Source: Natrialba chahannaoensis JCM 10990 | GTDB lineage: Archaea; Halobacteriota; Halobacteria; Halobacteriales; Natrialbaceae | NCBI RefSeq assembly: GCF_000337135.1 | Contig: NZ_AOIN01000008.1 | Coordinates: 304,254-368,253, forward strand | Direction: 5' to 3' | Length of the DNA stretch: 64,000 nt | In this document: piece by piece, positions 9,563 through 17,833 of the stretch | Position numbering within the stretch: position 1 is the stretch's first letter | Layout of the letters: each line of letters begins with the position of its first letter | Translations under genes and position numbers: made by a program | Notes under the pieces: model-generated | The model's input: the letters and a program-made list of their open reading frames with translations, nothing else | What the model was told of the DNA's origin: nothing | The model's database searches: none

Positions 9563-10402
9563 ATGACAACGGTCGAGGCGAAACGCGAGGCCGCCCGCGA
9601 CGAACTGGCCACCCATGACGGCGTCCTCGTCGCCTTCTCCGGCGGCGTCGACTCGAGTGTCGTCGCCGCACTCGCCCACGACGCACTCGGGGACGACGCA
9701 GTCGCCTGCACCGCAAAGAGCGAGACGCTTCCCGAAGCCGAACTCGAGGACGCAGCGCGCGTCGCCGACGAGATCGGCATCCGCCACGAGATCGTCTCCT
9801 TCTCCGAACTCGAGAGCGAGCAGTTCGTCGAGAACGACGACGAACGCTGCTATCACTGCCGGACGATGCGCCTTGGCGAGATGATCGAAACCGCACGGGA
9901 CCTTGGCATTGAAACCGTCTGTGACGGGACCAACGCCGACGACCCCGGCGCGGGTCATCGGCCAGGGCTGCAAGCCGTCGAGGAACTCGAGATTCACTCG
10001 CCACTGTTAGCCCACGACATCACGAAAGACGAGGTGCGGGCGATTGCCGACCAGTACGGCCTCTCAGTGGCGGACAAACCCTCGATGGCGTGTCTCTCCT
10101 CGCGCATCCCGACCGGACTCGAGGTCACCGAAGAACGACTCACCCGCGTCGAACAGGCCGAGGCACTGCTGCGACAGTGGGGATTCGACCAGTTCCGTGT
10201 GCGCGATCACGACGGCCTCGCCCGTATCGAGGTCTCGCCTGCGGAACTCGAGCGTGCTCTCCAGCGCGAGTTCGTCGAGACCGTCCGCGACGAACTCTCG
10301 GACCTCGGTTTCGATCACGTCACACTCGACTTACACGGCTACCGAACGGGGAGCGTCAGTCCGGAGTCGGACGAGGCGGTTGCGACAGAGTCAGACGACT
10401 GA
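9563..10402 (+). CDS. larE: ATP-dependent sacrificial sulfur transferase LarE-like protein
   Basis: A 279-residue PP-loop ATPase: AFSGGVDSSVVAAL at residues 21-34 is the ATP pyrophosphatase loop. The family motifs RCYHCR (near 95) and GTNADD (near 120) and the conserved CLSSRIP segment (near 178) identify the LarE group. In bacteria LarE adenylates and then sulfurates the pyridinium-dicarboxylate mononucleotide during nickel-pincer cofactor synthesis, giving up its own Cys sulfur. Here the Cys in MACLSSRIP is the likely sulfur donor. LarB, LarC and lactate racemase genes are not in the window, so the cofactor route here is inference. TTTTGCCC lies about 30 bases before the ATG. Confidence 0.88.
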   Translation: MTTVEAKREAARDELATHDGVLVAFSGGVDSSVVAALAHDALGDDAVACTAKSETLPEAELEDAARVADEIGIRHEIVSFSELESEQFVENDDERCYHCRTMRLGEMIETARDLGIETVCDGTNADDPGAGHRPGLQAVEELEIHSPLLAHDITKDEVRAIADQYGLSVADKPSMACLSSRIPTGLEVTEERLTRVEQAEALLRQWGFDQFRVRDHDGLARIEVSPAELERALQREFVETVRDELSDLGFDHVTLDLHGYRTGSVSPESDEAVATESDD

Positions 10403-10584
10403 GGAGCGGCGTACCGGCTGTCGATTTTCGTTCGTTCGAATTGATTGGTCAGAAGTAACCATTCGTTCAAAATATAACGCAATTTTATCCCTCAAACACG
10501 CCACAGCCTCAGTATCCACCATAGTGTTCGACAATATTGCACGAGGCGACACGAACGTCACACCAGATCGAGAACCAGTACTCG

Positions 10585-10944
10585 ATGGACGACGCCGATC
10601 TGCCGCCCGAGTGGGCCGTCCACACTGCCCGAGTGTACACACCTGCCGAAAGCGAGCGAGAACGCCAATATCACCTCTACGACCACAGCACCAACGATCT
10701 ACGATTAAAAGTCGCTCCTGCCTCGCTTGACGGCGACGACCAGCCCGGCTACGCGCTGACCGTCACGAGCTATCCGGAACTCGAGTGCAGCGAGCGCCAG
10801 CGGGTGCGGACGGTGTTGACGTTCGAACGCTGTGACGAACTCGCGCGCCGGTTTATGTTGCTTTTTTCAGCTCGGTACGATGGTGCGGGCTCACTCGAGA
10901 GGGCCCGAGAGTACGCGGCGGTGCGGACGCAGTCGCATCGCTGA
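10585..10944 (+). CDS. Haloarchaeal hypothetical protein
   Basis: A 119-residue acidic soluble protein starting MDDADLPPEWAVHTARVYTP. It contains a mixed alpha/beta pattern (ALTVTSYPELECSERQRVRTVLTFERCDELARRFM) and no transmembrane segment. I do not recognise a characterised family. The AT-rich stretch at 10470-10500 (AAAATATAACGCAATTTTATCC) lies some 90 bases upstream; an in-frame non-ATG start at 10537 would lengthen the protein by 16 residues. It stands alone between larE and the gene at 11107. Confidence 0.6.
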   Translation: MDDADLPPEWAVHTARVYTPAESERERQYHLYDHSTNDLRLKVAPASLDGDDQPGYALTVTSYPELECSERQRVRTVLTFERCDELARRFMLLFSARYDGAGSLERAREYAAVRTQSHR

Positions 10945-11075
10945 GTTGCGGACGCCGCGGAGTTGGTTGGATAATCACTATCGGATAACTGTCAATACCC
11001 CGTGTCACTGTTGACTCTCGAACAACCATGTTCCCGCGAGAGTCCGGTTTCTGTGCGGTTTTCGACACCGAGAGG

Positions 11076-11083
11076 CTTTTTAC
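11076..11083 (+). promoter_or_regulatory. TATA box of the gene at 11107
   Basis: CTTTTTAC centred 27 bases before the ATG at 11107, the spacing expected of an archaeal TATA box driving a leaderless transcript. No purine-rich ribosome-binding site precedes the ATG. Confidence 0.6.
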
Positions 11084-11106
11084 TCACTGCCGAGTAAGCG
11101 GTTTTG

Positions 11107-11499
11107 ATGATGGAAATGATGTGGCAGGACCTGGTCTTTCTCGCTGGAAGCATTCTCTCGATTGTCTTCCTCGCACCAACAATCAAAGACGCCTCGGCTC
11201 GCGTCCCCCTCGGCTCGAGTGTCCCCTCGATGACGATCGGTGGCATCTATGCGTTCACCTACGGCACGATGGGAATGACGTTCTCGGCTGCCGGCTCGAT
11301 CGGCGTTGCGGTCATGTGGTCGCTGATCGCGTGTTATCGTGCACCCGGTGAGCAGGGAATGGCGAACGTACTGCGCTTTGCGACCGATCTGGGCCGACAG
11401 ACGCGAGACATCGTTCAGATCGCGCTGCCAACCACCGACGGTGGGCACGAACAGTCCCAGACTGAGCACCAGTCCAGTTACCACCAGTCTGCTGACTGA
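11107..11499 (+). CDS. Small membrane protein
   Basis: A 130-residue protein (MMEMMWQDLVFLAGSILSIVF). Hydrophobic segments at about 6-24 (membrane anchor 1), 46-66 (TIGGIYAFTYGTMGMTFSA) and 66-82 (GSIGVAVMWSLIACY) give three helices; the C-terminal 50 residues are polar and Gln/His rich. Organisation resembles small bacterial and phage-like membrane proteins of unknown role found scattered in haloarchaea. Start codon choice rests on the TATA box 27 bases upstream; the second ATG directly follows the first and could be used instead. Confidence 0.62.
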   Translation: MMEMMWQDLVFLAGSILSIVFLAPTIKDASARVPLGSSVPSMTIGGIYAFTYGTMGMTFSAAGSIGVAVMWSLIACYRAPGEQGMANVLRFATDLGRQTRDIVQIALPTTDGGHEQSQTEHQSSYHQSAD

Positions 11500-12148
11500 T
11501 CGTCCGTGGATGCTGTTCGTTCCTCTGGCACGTTTCGATCGACGGCCGAAACCGAATATCGCACCTGTTTTTGCTCCGTAGTTACAGCACGTAGAGGACT
11601 CCTTTCGGAACTCTCAGCACGCGACGGATACGAATCGTTTGTCGCGGTACCCCGCTACCGAACCTGTCGGGTGTGCTAGTATTCACCAGACTACTTTCTT
11701 ACGAGTCGTTACGGACCCGCGAGCAGGTGTCGTACCGCACTCGGCGGTTCGTCGACTAGCAGCTACTGCTTAGCCTGCTCGACGACGAGGAGCGGACGTC
11801 GACAGCAGTGAGGTCGTCGACAACGATCGTGTAACTTGACGGTAACAAGGGCGCTCAACGATGTGAGGCCGACGCCAAAGCTGCACTCGACTCACAGACT
11901 CCATCATGATCACAAACTATCGTCGAACACGTGCAATCGGACACCTACTCGAGTACACTATTCGACAGCGGACAAACGCGTGAACGAGAACGGCCAAACT
12001 CAAGAAGGGGTTCTGCTCCCAGACAGAGCGTTCCCATCAGGGGATCAGAAAGTCGAGAGAGTAGCTAGGGACAGACGTACGCACACATCTCACAGGAATA
12101 TGTTCACGGCGCGCAGGAGCCCGGCTGTAGGAAAGAACGCGAACGGGA
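11500..12148. other. Non-coding or decayed stretch
   Basis: About 650 bases with no convincing gene on either strand. The longest open frame (plus strand, 11836-12210) has Ser/Thr/Arg/His-rich composition unlike haloarchaeal proteins and overlaps the tatC1 end, so it is not counted. I see no IS ends or RNA structure here. Confidence 0.4.
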
Positions 12149-13300
12149 TCAGTCCACGCCGACCCACTTCAGGACCAACAGCGTCCCTTCGAACAGCAGG
12201 ATCATCGTGATCCCCACGAGGATCGGTGCCATCGCGGTCGGGTCGAACGTGAACATGAACGCTAGCCCGAAGAAGGCCGCCCAAAAGTACAGGCGCTTGT
12301 CCGCGAGCCACTGCCGGGTGGTCACACCCATCATGATCGCAAGCATGATGAACAGCGGAATCTGGAAGACGATAGCGAGGAAACCGATCAGCGTGATGAT
12401 CAGGTCGAAGGTATCACCCAGCGCGTAGGCGATATCCGCACTGCCCTCTGCGTAGAACGTGAAGTACTCGAAGAGAATCGGGAGGACGAGCACGTAGGAG
12501 AACAACATTCCGATCCCCGCAAGCACCACGCTCGTGGGCACGGCTGCCAGGTAGTACTTGCGCTCGTGCGGGTACAGGCCCGGCTTCATGAACCGGTAAC
12601 ACTGGTAGACAAACACCGGCAACCCGACCATGATGCCGAGCAGTGCCGAGACCTTAATTCGGGTCAGCCACAGCTCCAGCGGGTGGTAGACGTGTGGCGG
12701 TGGGACGTTCTCGATCTCGTATGGGAAAACGTTGAACCAGATGTGTTCAATCGCCTGTGAGGCACCGAGCAGGCCGATCGCCGTCCCAGCCGACGCGAAG
12801 AGCAAGACGACCGCAACACGGAGGATCATCTCCTCGATGTGGTCGGCGAGGGGCATCTCCTCGTCGTCTGGGGGTGTCGAAATGCCACCGACATCTTCGT
12901 CAGGGTCCGGGTACGAGTCTTCGTCCGACGCCGAACCAGGTTCGTGGCCGCCGACGACGCCTTCGCCGTCGGTTTCGACTGGGTGATCGGCGTCAGCGTC
13001 AGTGTCGGCGTCGGAGTCGGTGTCAGTATCTGTCTCGAAGTCTGCGCCGGAGTCAGACGCAGGGTCAGAAGGAGACACAGACCCGGAGTCAGAATCAGTA
13101 TCCGGGTCGGCGTCAGTATCAGCGTCGGCGTCCGCGTCTGTTTCTGTTTCTGCTTCCGCTTCCGCCTCTGAGTCCGCTGGCGTCTCCGCTTCCGTCTCCG
13201 GCGCGTCCGACCCAGACGATGGCGACGGCTCCTCGTCTCCGTTCGCAGGGTCCTCGTCGGGGTCCACAGTCTCCCCCGCGTCCGCCGACTCGTCCGACAT
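12149..13300 (-). CDS. tatC1: Twin-arginine translocase subunit TatC (TatC1/TatCo type)
   Basis: A 383-residue protein. Residues 1-145 are an unusual acidic low-complexity tail (Asp/Glu/Ser/Thr/Ala; ETDADADAD-like runs). From about 146 (PLADHIEEMILRV) the TatC core follows with six transmembrane helices; the periplasmic-side FNVFPYE and PHVYHPLELW segments and the YQCYRFMKPGLYPHERK loop are typical TatC features. TatC binds the RR signal peptide of folded export substrates in the membrane. Haloarchaea export most secreted proteins by Tat, and use this TatC together with the larger fused TatC encoded divergently 176 bases away. The upstream sequence CTATAACT/TATCTATATCCC supplies TATA-like elements. 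Confidence 0.92.
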   Translation of the reverse strand: MSDESADAGETVDPDEDPANGDEEPSPSSGSDAPETEAETPADSEAEAEAETETDADADADTDADPDTDSDSGSVSPSDPASDSGADFETDTDTDSDADTDADADHPVETDGEGVVGGHEPGSASDEDSYPDPDEDVGGISTPPDDEEMPLADHIEEMILRVAVVLLFASAGTAIGLLGASQAIEHIWFNVFPYEIENVPPPHVYHPLELWLTRIKVSALLGIMVGLPVFVYQCYRFMKPGLYPHERKYYLAAVPTSVVLAGIGMLFSYVLVLPILFEYFTFYAEGSADIAYALGDTFDLIITLIGFLAIVFQIPLFIMLAIMMGVTTRQWLADKRLYFWAAFFGLAFMFTFDPTAMAPILVGITMILLFEGTLLVLKWVGVD

Positions 13301-13476
13301 CTATCGGGATATAGATAGGCCGCCAGTTATAGGCCTTTTTCTTACGAGCACCGCGGGAGAGTGACAAGTCGGGTGACCGGTCGGGAATTCGAGGTCGCCT
13401 CACGGACATTTCCGCTATCAAGGGGTCCCTGACTCGAAAGGTTGATAACTGGATGTCAGTTACCCCAGCACACGAA

Positions 13477-15831
13477 ATGAGTTCTGCCGTCGATGAGGAT
13501 ACCGCCCAAGCGATAAACAGCGGGCGTGAAACCCTCGGCGCGATGTTCTCGAGCGCGCAGACGCATCTACAGAAGGTGTTTATCGTCTTCGTCATCGGCT
13601 TTATCGGCTCCTTCTGGGCGCTTCGCGTCTTCATCTGGGACTTTCTCGAAGAAACGGCGAAAGCGGAGATGTCGCCGTACGTGGCGAGTTCGACGGACCT
13701 GATTACACGGACACCGTTCGAAGTGATCCTCTTGCAGGCGAAAATAGGGATGCTCGTCGGAATCGCCTTCGCGATTCCTGCCTTGCTGTATCTCTCTCGA
13801 GATGCGCTTCGTCGCCGCGGCTACGAGAGCGTCGTCCCAATCTCGCGAAAGTACATGGCCGGCTTCGGCCTCACGTCGATCATCCTCTTCTGTATCGGAA
13901 TTACCTACGCCTACTCGATCTTCTTCCCGTATGCGTTCGACTTCCTCGCGGGCAACGCCGTCAACGCTGGCGTCAAGCCGAGCTTCGGAATTACCGAGTT
14001 CACCGAGTTCATGGCGCTGCTGACGCTCTCGTTCGGACTTGCGGCACAGTTGCCCCTCTTTATGGGCGTCCTTTCGTACACCGAAATCGTCCCCTACGAA
14101 ACGTTCCGGGACAAGTGGCGCCACGCGATCGTCGGCGTTACCGTCTTCGGCGCGCTGTTCTCCCCACCAGATCCGTTCACACTCATCATGTGGGCGATGC
14201 CGATGGTCGCACTCTACATCTTCAGTCTCGGCCTTGCAAAGGTCGTCTCGAACATCCGACGACGCGGCGCAGCCGAAACCGACGGGACCGGGACAGATCA
14301 CCTCAAACGGCTCGTTATCCAGTTCGTCGGCGTATTGGTCGTCGTTGCAGCTGCCATCACAGCGGCCGTCAATCAGGGTGCCTTCGACTACCTCGAACAG
14401 GCGATCTACCCGTCCCTGCCCGACTGGGCACACCCCGGCCCCGACGGCCCGCTCGGACTCGAGTCGGTCGCCCTCGAGTACGGCTTGCTCGGTGATGTCG
14501 CGGTAGGTCTCGTGGTCGCCCTCGGATTGGGACTTGCCGGGCTGTTCGTTTATACGATCAAAGTGCTGCAAGCACCGGTGTATCCGCGCGAGGGTGACAT
14601 TCGATCGGCGACCGATCCCGACGACGTCGACTTCGAGATGCTCACGCCCGGAGACATTGAGGAGGTGCCGGCGACGGTGTTTCTCAAGATGGACGAAGAT
14701 CGGGCAATGGAGACGGCCCGGCAGGCAATGTACGACGACGACCGTGACAAGGCTCAGGCAATTCTGGATCGGTTCGATACGTTGCAAGAGCAGCAGGCAC
14801 AGGCCGAAGCCGAGTCGGAAAGCGGCGACGAGGCAGAAGAGACCCAGGGAGAGGGACTGAGCCAGACGGACACGGATGAGGAAGAAGGCGGCCTCTTCGC
14901 GAGTACGGCCGCCGGCATGCTCGATCCGTTCACCGAGGAAGAGACGGACGAGGACGACATCGGCGGCTACGCCTACGACATCGCGTTCATCCTCAACAGT
15001 CTCACGTCGAAGATGTTCCGCATCGTGGCCGTCTTCATGGTCGTCATGGGCGGGACGTTCTTCTGGCTCTACCAGGGCGGACTCGGGTGGATCCTCACGA
15101 TGTTCCTCGACCGCGTTCCGGAGCACATCCTCCACCAAGTCGCCGTCCGGAACGACGTTGATCCAGCCGGAATGACCCTCGACGAACTCATCATGGAGAT
15201 GGACATCGTCATCGCGCTCCACCCGGTCGAAGTGCTGATCTTCGAGGTGAAGGTGAGTGTGCTCGCAGCGATCGTCGCCATCCTCCCGATGGTGCTGTAC
15301 TATGGCTGGCCAGCGATGAAAGAGCGCGGACTGGTCCGTGGTGACCGACGCGTCTTCGTCGTCTGGGGTGGCTCGCTGCTGGGCGGCTTCGCGTTCGGAA
15401 CCTACCTCGGGTTCTTCTGGGTTGCACCCGCGGTTATCTCCTACCTCGTCTCGGACGCGATCACCAACGGGATGGTGGTCTCCTACCGGATCAGCAGCTT
15501 CTTCTGGCTGGTGATCTTTACGACCATCGGCATCGGCTTCCTCTTCAATATCGTCGTCACGATGGCGCTGTTCCACGTCGGCGGCATCATCAGCTACCGG
15601 ACGATGCTCAAACGCTGGCGACCAGTCGTGGTCGGTATCTTCGCCATCGCGGCCATCGCCAGCCCGAAGGGAATCCTGACAATGCTCCTGTTCGCGATTC
15701 CGATCGCACTGACCTACATGCTGGGACTCGGCGTGTTGTACCTGCTCACCGGTGGTGGCCGGCTCTTCGGCGGTGGCGGCCGCGGTGGCGACGAGACCGG
15801 TCCGGAGCAGGAGACCGAGGCAACGACGTAA
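13477..15831 (+). CDS. tatC2: Fused double TatC protein (TatC2/TatCt type)
   Basis: A 784-residue tandem TatC: two complete TatC domains (about residues 10-270 and 510-770) joined by extra hydrophobic helices near 280-370 and an acidic, coiled linker (DRAMETARQAMYDDDRDKAQ, then Glu/Gln/Asp-rich) at about 410-500. A total near 14 membrane helices fits the haloarchaea-specific TatCt described for this group. Both halves keep the short hydrophilic loop after the third-fourth helices with conserved Pro and Phe/Glu. The start ATG at 13477 sits about 27 bases after TTGATAACT; ATG 13453 is in frame but lies too close to it. Divergent from tatC1. Confidence 0.92.
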   Translation: MSSAVDEDTAQAINSGRETLGAMFSSAQTHLQKVFIVFVIGFIGSFWALRVFIWDFLEETAKAEMSPYVASSTDLITRTPFEVILLQAKIGMLVGIAFAIPALLYLSRDALRRRGYESVVPISRKYMAGFGLTSIILFCIGITYAYSIFFPYAFDFLAGNAVNAGVKPSFGITEFTEFMALLTLSFGLAAQLPLFMGVLSYTEIVPYETFRDKWRHAIVGVTVFGALFSPPDPFTLIMWAMPMVALYIFSLGLAKVVSNIRRRGAAETDGTGTDHLKRLVIQFVGVLVVVAAAITAAVNQGAFDYLEQAIYPSLPDWAHPGPDGPLGLESVALEYGLLGDVAVGLVVALGLGLAGLFVYTIKVLQAPVYPREGDIRSATDPDDVDFEMLTPGDIEEVPATVFLKMDEDRAMETARQAMYDDDRDKAQAILDRFDTLQEQQAQAEAESESGDEAEETQGEGLSQTDTDEEEGGLFASTAAGMLDPFTEEETDEDDIGGYAYDIAFILNSLTSKMFRIVAVFMVVMGGTFFWLYQGGLGWILTMFLDRVPEHILHQVAVRNDVDPAGMTLDELIMEMDIVIALHPVEVLIFEVKVSVLAAIVAILPMVLYYGWPAMKERGLVRGDRRVFVVWGGSLLGGFAFGTYLGFFWVAPAVISYLVSDAITNGMVVSYRISSFFWLVIFTTIGIGFLFNIVVTMALFHVGGIISYRTMLKRWRPVVVGIFAIAAIASPKGILTMLLFAIPIALTYMLGLGVLYLLTGGGRLFGGGGRGGDETGPEQETEATT

Positions 15832-15970
15832 CTCGGCACCCCCCAAGACTGTTCTCGTAGCAACACCGGCATTACCCACCCCTGTTCTCACAGCAACATT
15901 GGCTCCGCCAGCCACGGCATCGCTGTCCGACGACTTAAGGCAGGAGCCTACGAAACGGGCTGCTAGACTG

Positions 15971-16150
15971 ATGCCCAAAATCAGCGTGGAAATTCCACAA
16001 GAACTGCTCGACGATCTCGACGACCACGTCGGCGATGACGGGAAGTTCGTCAATCGAAGCGACGCGATTCGCGCCTCGATCCGGAAAACGCTCGATCTGC
16101 TCGACGAAATTGACGACCGGCACGACCGACTCGACACCGACGAGGAGTAA
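15971..16150 (+). CDS. Ribbon-helix-helix (CopG-type) DNA-binding protein
   Basis: A 59-residue protein: MPKISVEIPQELLDDLDDHV forms the beta-strand and first helix, and FVNRSDAIRASIRKTLDLLDE the turn and second helix, the ribbon-helix-helix fold that dimerises on DNA. No effector domain follows, only a short acidic tail (DRHDRLDTDEE). Likely a transcriptional regulator or an antitoxin-like protein, but no toxin partner is adjacent. It lies 139 bases after tatC2 with CTTAAGGC as a possible TATA box about 37 bases upstream. Confidence 0.8.
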   Translation: MPKISVEIPQELLDDLDDHVGDDGKFVNRSDAIRASIRKTLDLLDEIDDRHDRLDTDEE

Positions 16151-16302
16151 GGCACTCAAGCGGTGCACAGTGGACCACGAGCCGGTCAAGCGGGAGTAGC
16201 CAACACAACAGCAGAAAACGGCAAAGCAGAGAGCGGACGCTGAGTGACGAGAGACGGGAGACGGGAGACGGGAAAGAAGGGAGATGAAAGCCGAAAGCCG
16301 AC

Positions 16303-17124
16303 CTACTCCTCGTCAATCCGCTCCGCGAACCCGAAGTTCGGCTTCACGTCACCGACACGAACCGTCACGACCTCACCCTCTGCAGTTCCCGGTACGAACA
16401 ACCGATAGCCCTCGATCGAAGCGATTCCGTCACCCTCTGTTCCGGTGTCGACGATTTCCACCTCGAGTTCGTCTCCCGAGCTAACCGGCGCAGTGAGCCG
16501 CCCCTTCCCGATAAAGTAAACCTCAGAGGACTCGTCACGCGACGCCTTCGGACTCGTCGCGCGCACATACTGGAACTCCTCTTCGACATCCGCACGGAAG
16601 TCATCGACGTCCGGCCCCTCGAAGACCTTGACGATGAAGTCGCCGTCCGTGGCGAGTAACTCGAGTGCGGTCTCGAACGCCTGTCGCGCGAGGTGGAGTG
16701 AACGGGCCTGATCGAGGGAGTATTCGCCGGACATGTTGGGTGCCATGTCTGAGATGACGACGTCGACGGGGCCGCCGGTTCCGGTGGCCGTGCCGGTCTC
16801 TGCTGACTCGGCGTCGCCGCCTGCAGCCTCGATAACGCGCTCGCGGGTTCGTTCTTCGGTCATGTCCCCGCGCAGGGTTTCGATGGTGTCGTGGTCGTCG
16901 AAGTCGCGGATGCGCTGGAGGTCGACACCGATCACCTGGCCCTGGGGGCCGACGGCTTCGGCGGCGACCTCGAGCCAGCCGCCGGGGGCAGCACCGAGGT
17001 CGACGACGGTGTCGCCGCCGGAGATGACGTTCTCGAGTTGGTCGAGCTGTTTGAGCTTGTATGCTGCTCGGCTGCGGTAGCCTTCCTGCTTTGCTTTGTT
17101 GTAGTAGTGGTCCTTTCGTGCCAT
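16303..17124 (-). CDS. rlmE: 23S rRNA 2'-O-methyltransferase RlmE (FtsJ) with TRAM domain
   Basis: A 273-residue RrmJ-type enzyme. The FtsJ core (about 1-200) shows RSRAAYKLKQLD (catalytic Lys), VVDLGAAPGGWLEVA (SAM motif I), GVDLQ, SDMAPNMSG (catalytic Asp) and FIVKVFEG (catalytic Lys), i.e. the K-D-K-E tetrad of 2'-O-methyltransferases. A C-terminal TRAM domain follows at about 210-270 (GDELEVEIVDTG, EGEVVTVRVGDVKPNFGFA), which helps bind RNA. Predicted to methylate the ribose of a uridine in the 23S A-loop. A 20-residue Ala/Gly/Thr/Glu insert sits between motifs near residue 100. Start ATG at 17124 is the first with the full N-terminal RNA-binding block. Confidence 0.92.
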   Translation of the reverse strand: MARKDHYYNKAKQEGYRSRAAYKLKQLDQLENVISGGDTVVDLGAAPGGWLEVAAEAVGPQGQVIGVDLQRIRDFDDHDTIETLRGDMTEERTRERVIEAAGGDAESAETGTATGTGGPVDVVISDMAPNMSGEYSLDQARSLHLARQAFETALELLATDGDFIVKVFEGPDVDDFRADVEEEFQYVRATSPKASRDESSEVYFIGKGRLTAPVSSGDELEVEIVDTGTEGDGIASIEGYRLFVPGTAEGEVVTVRVGDVKPNFGFAERIDEE

Positions 17125-17372
17125 ACGGGTACTCAGTTGGTCGTACTAGCGGGTGAAGACGGATAGGTGTCGCGACTTTCAGCGTTCGGCGTTCGATGTT
17201 CGACGTTCAGAAAAAGTGTAGTGGCGGTGTGGCATTACTGAGAAGCAAAGTTGTCGTTATCTCTTCTTCGTCTTCGCCTGTCGGTTCGGAGGAGGTATCT
17301 ATCCGTTCAGCAGTGGTGTCCCCGGAACCGGTTCACCGGGCGTGTGATCGTCGCCACCACGTTCAGTGTCTG

Positions 17373-17686
17373 TCACCGCCTGTCGGTCCACTCGCGCCCG
17401 GCGGTGCGACCGGCGTCTCGGAGCCCGTCGCTCGTGAGGCTCACCTCCGGGACGGAAGAGACCAACAGAACCGCATCTTCTGCCATCCGCTCGACCGCAT
17501 CGTCCGTCACTGGCACACCGCTTCCGACTCACTTTCCTAGTCAAGGACGGCCTTGATCAAGTCGGTAGTCCGGGTCTGGGTCGACGTATGCGGTTTCCGG
17601 CTCGATGGAGACCACGATGCCGAGCAAACGCCGTCCGCGCTCTCGACGGCTTCCCCGACATCGTTGTCCGTGACTGTGGGGCCCAT
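17373..17686 (-). pseudogene. Broken PRC-barrel domain gene
   Basis: Reading the minus strand from an ATG at 17686, MGPTVTDNDVGEAVESADG looks like the N-terminus of the small haloarchaeal PRC-barrel proteins. The next part is in a different frame (RRLLGIVVSIEPETAYVDPDPDYR), a third frame gives TDLIKAVLD and a stop, and sense resumes after it with VPVTDDAVERMAEDAVLLVSSVPEV to a TGA at 17373. Two frameshifts plus a nonsense change explain the pattern. These proteins bind or scaffold membrane/ribosome partners elsewhere, but here the gene is inferred non-functional. A sequencing error could explain one shift but not all lesions. Confidence 0.55.
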
Positions 17687-17833
17687 AGCCGAGCGTAGTG
17701 AGAGTAGCGGAAAGGGTATCGTGCCTGCACAGCACGGGGTTCGCAGGGTGCCGGTGGGTTGGAGTTATGGGAAAGAACGAAGGAACAGTATCGAGCGGGG
17801 GTACTCGAGTCCAGCCCCATCTCTGGAGTCAGC

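Noticed and set aside
11836..12210. Plus-strand 124-codon frame upstream of tatC1
   Set aside because: Arg/His/Ser/Thr-rich, non-halophilic composition; overlaps the tatC1 3' end.
13567..16155. 862-codon open frame antisense to tatC2
   Set aside because: The codon bias of halophile genes opens long antisense frames. The product is Asp/His/Arg-rich nonsense, and the sense strand codes for a clear fused TatC.
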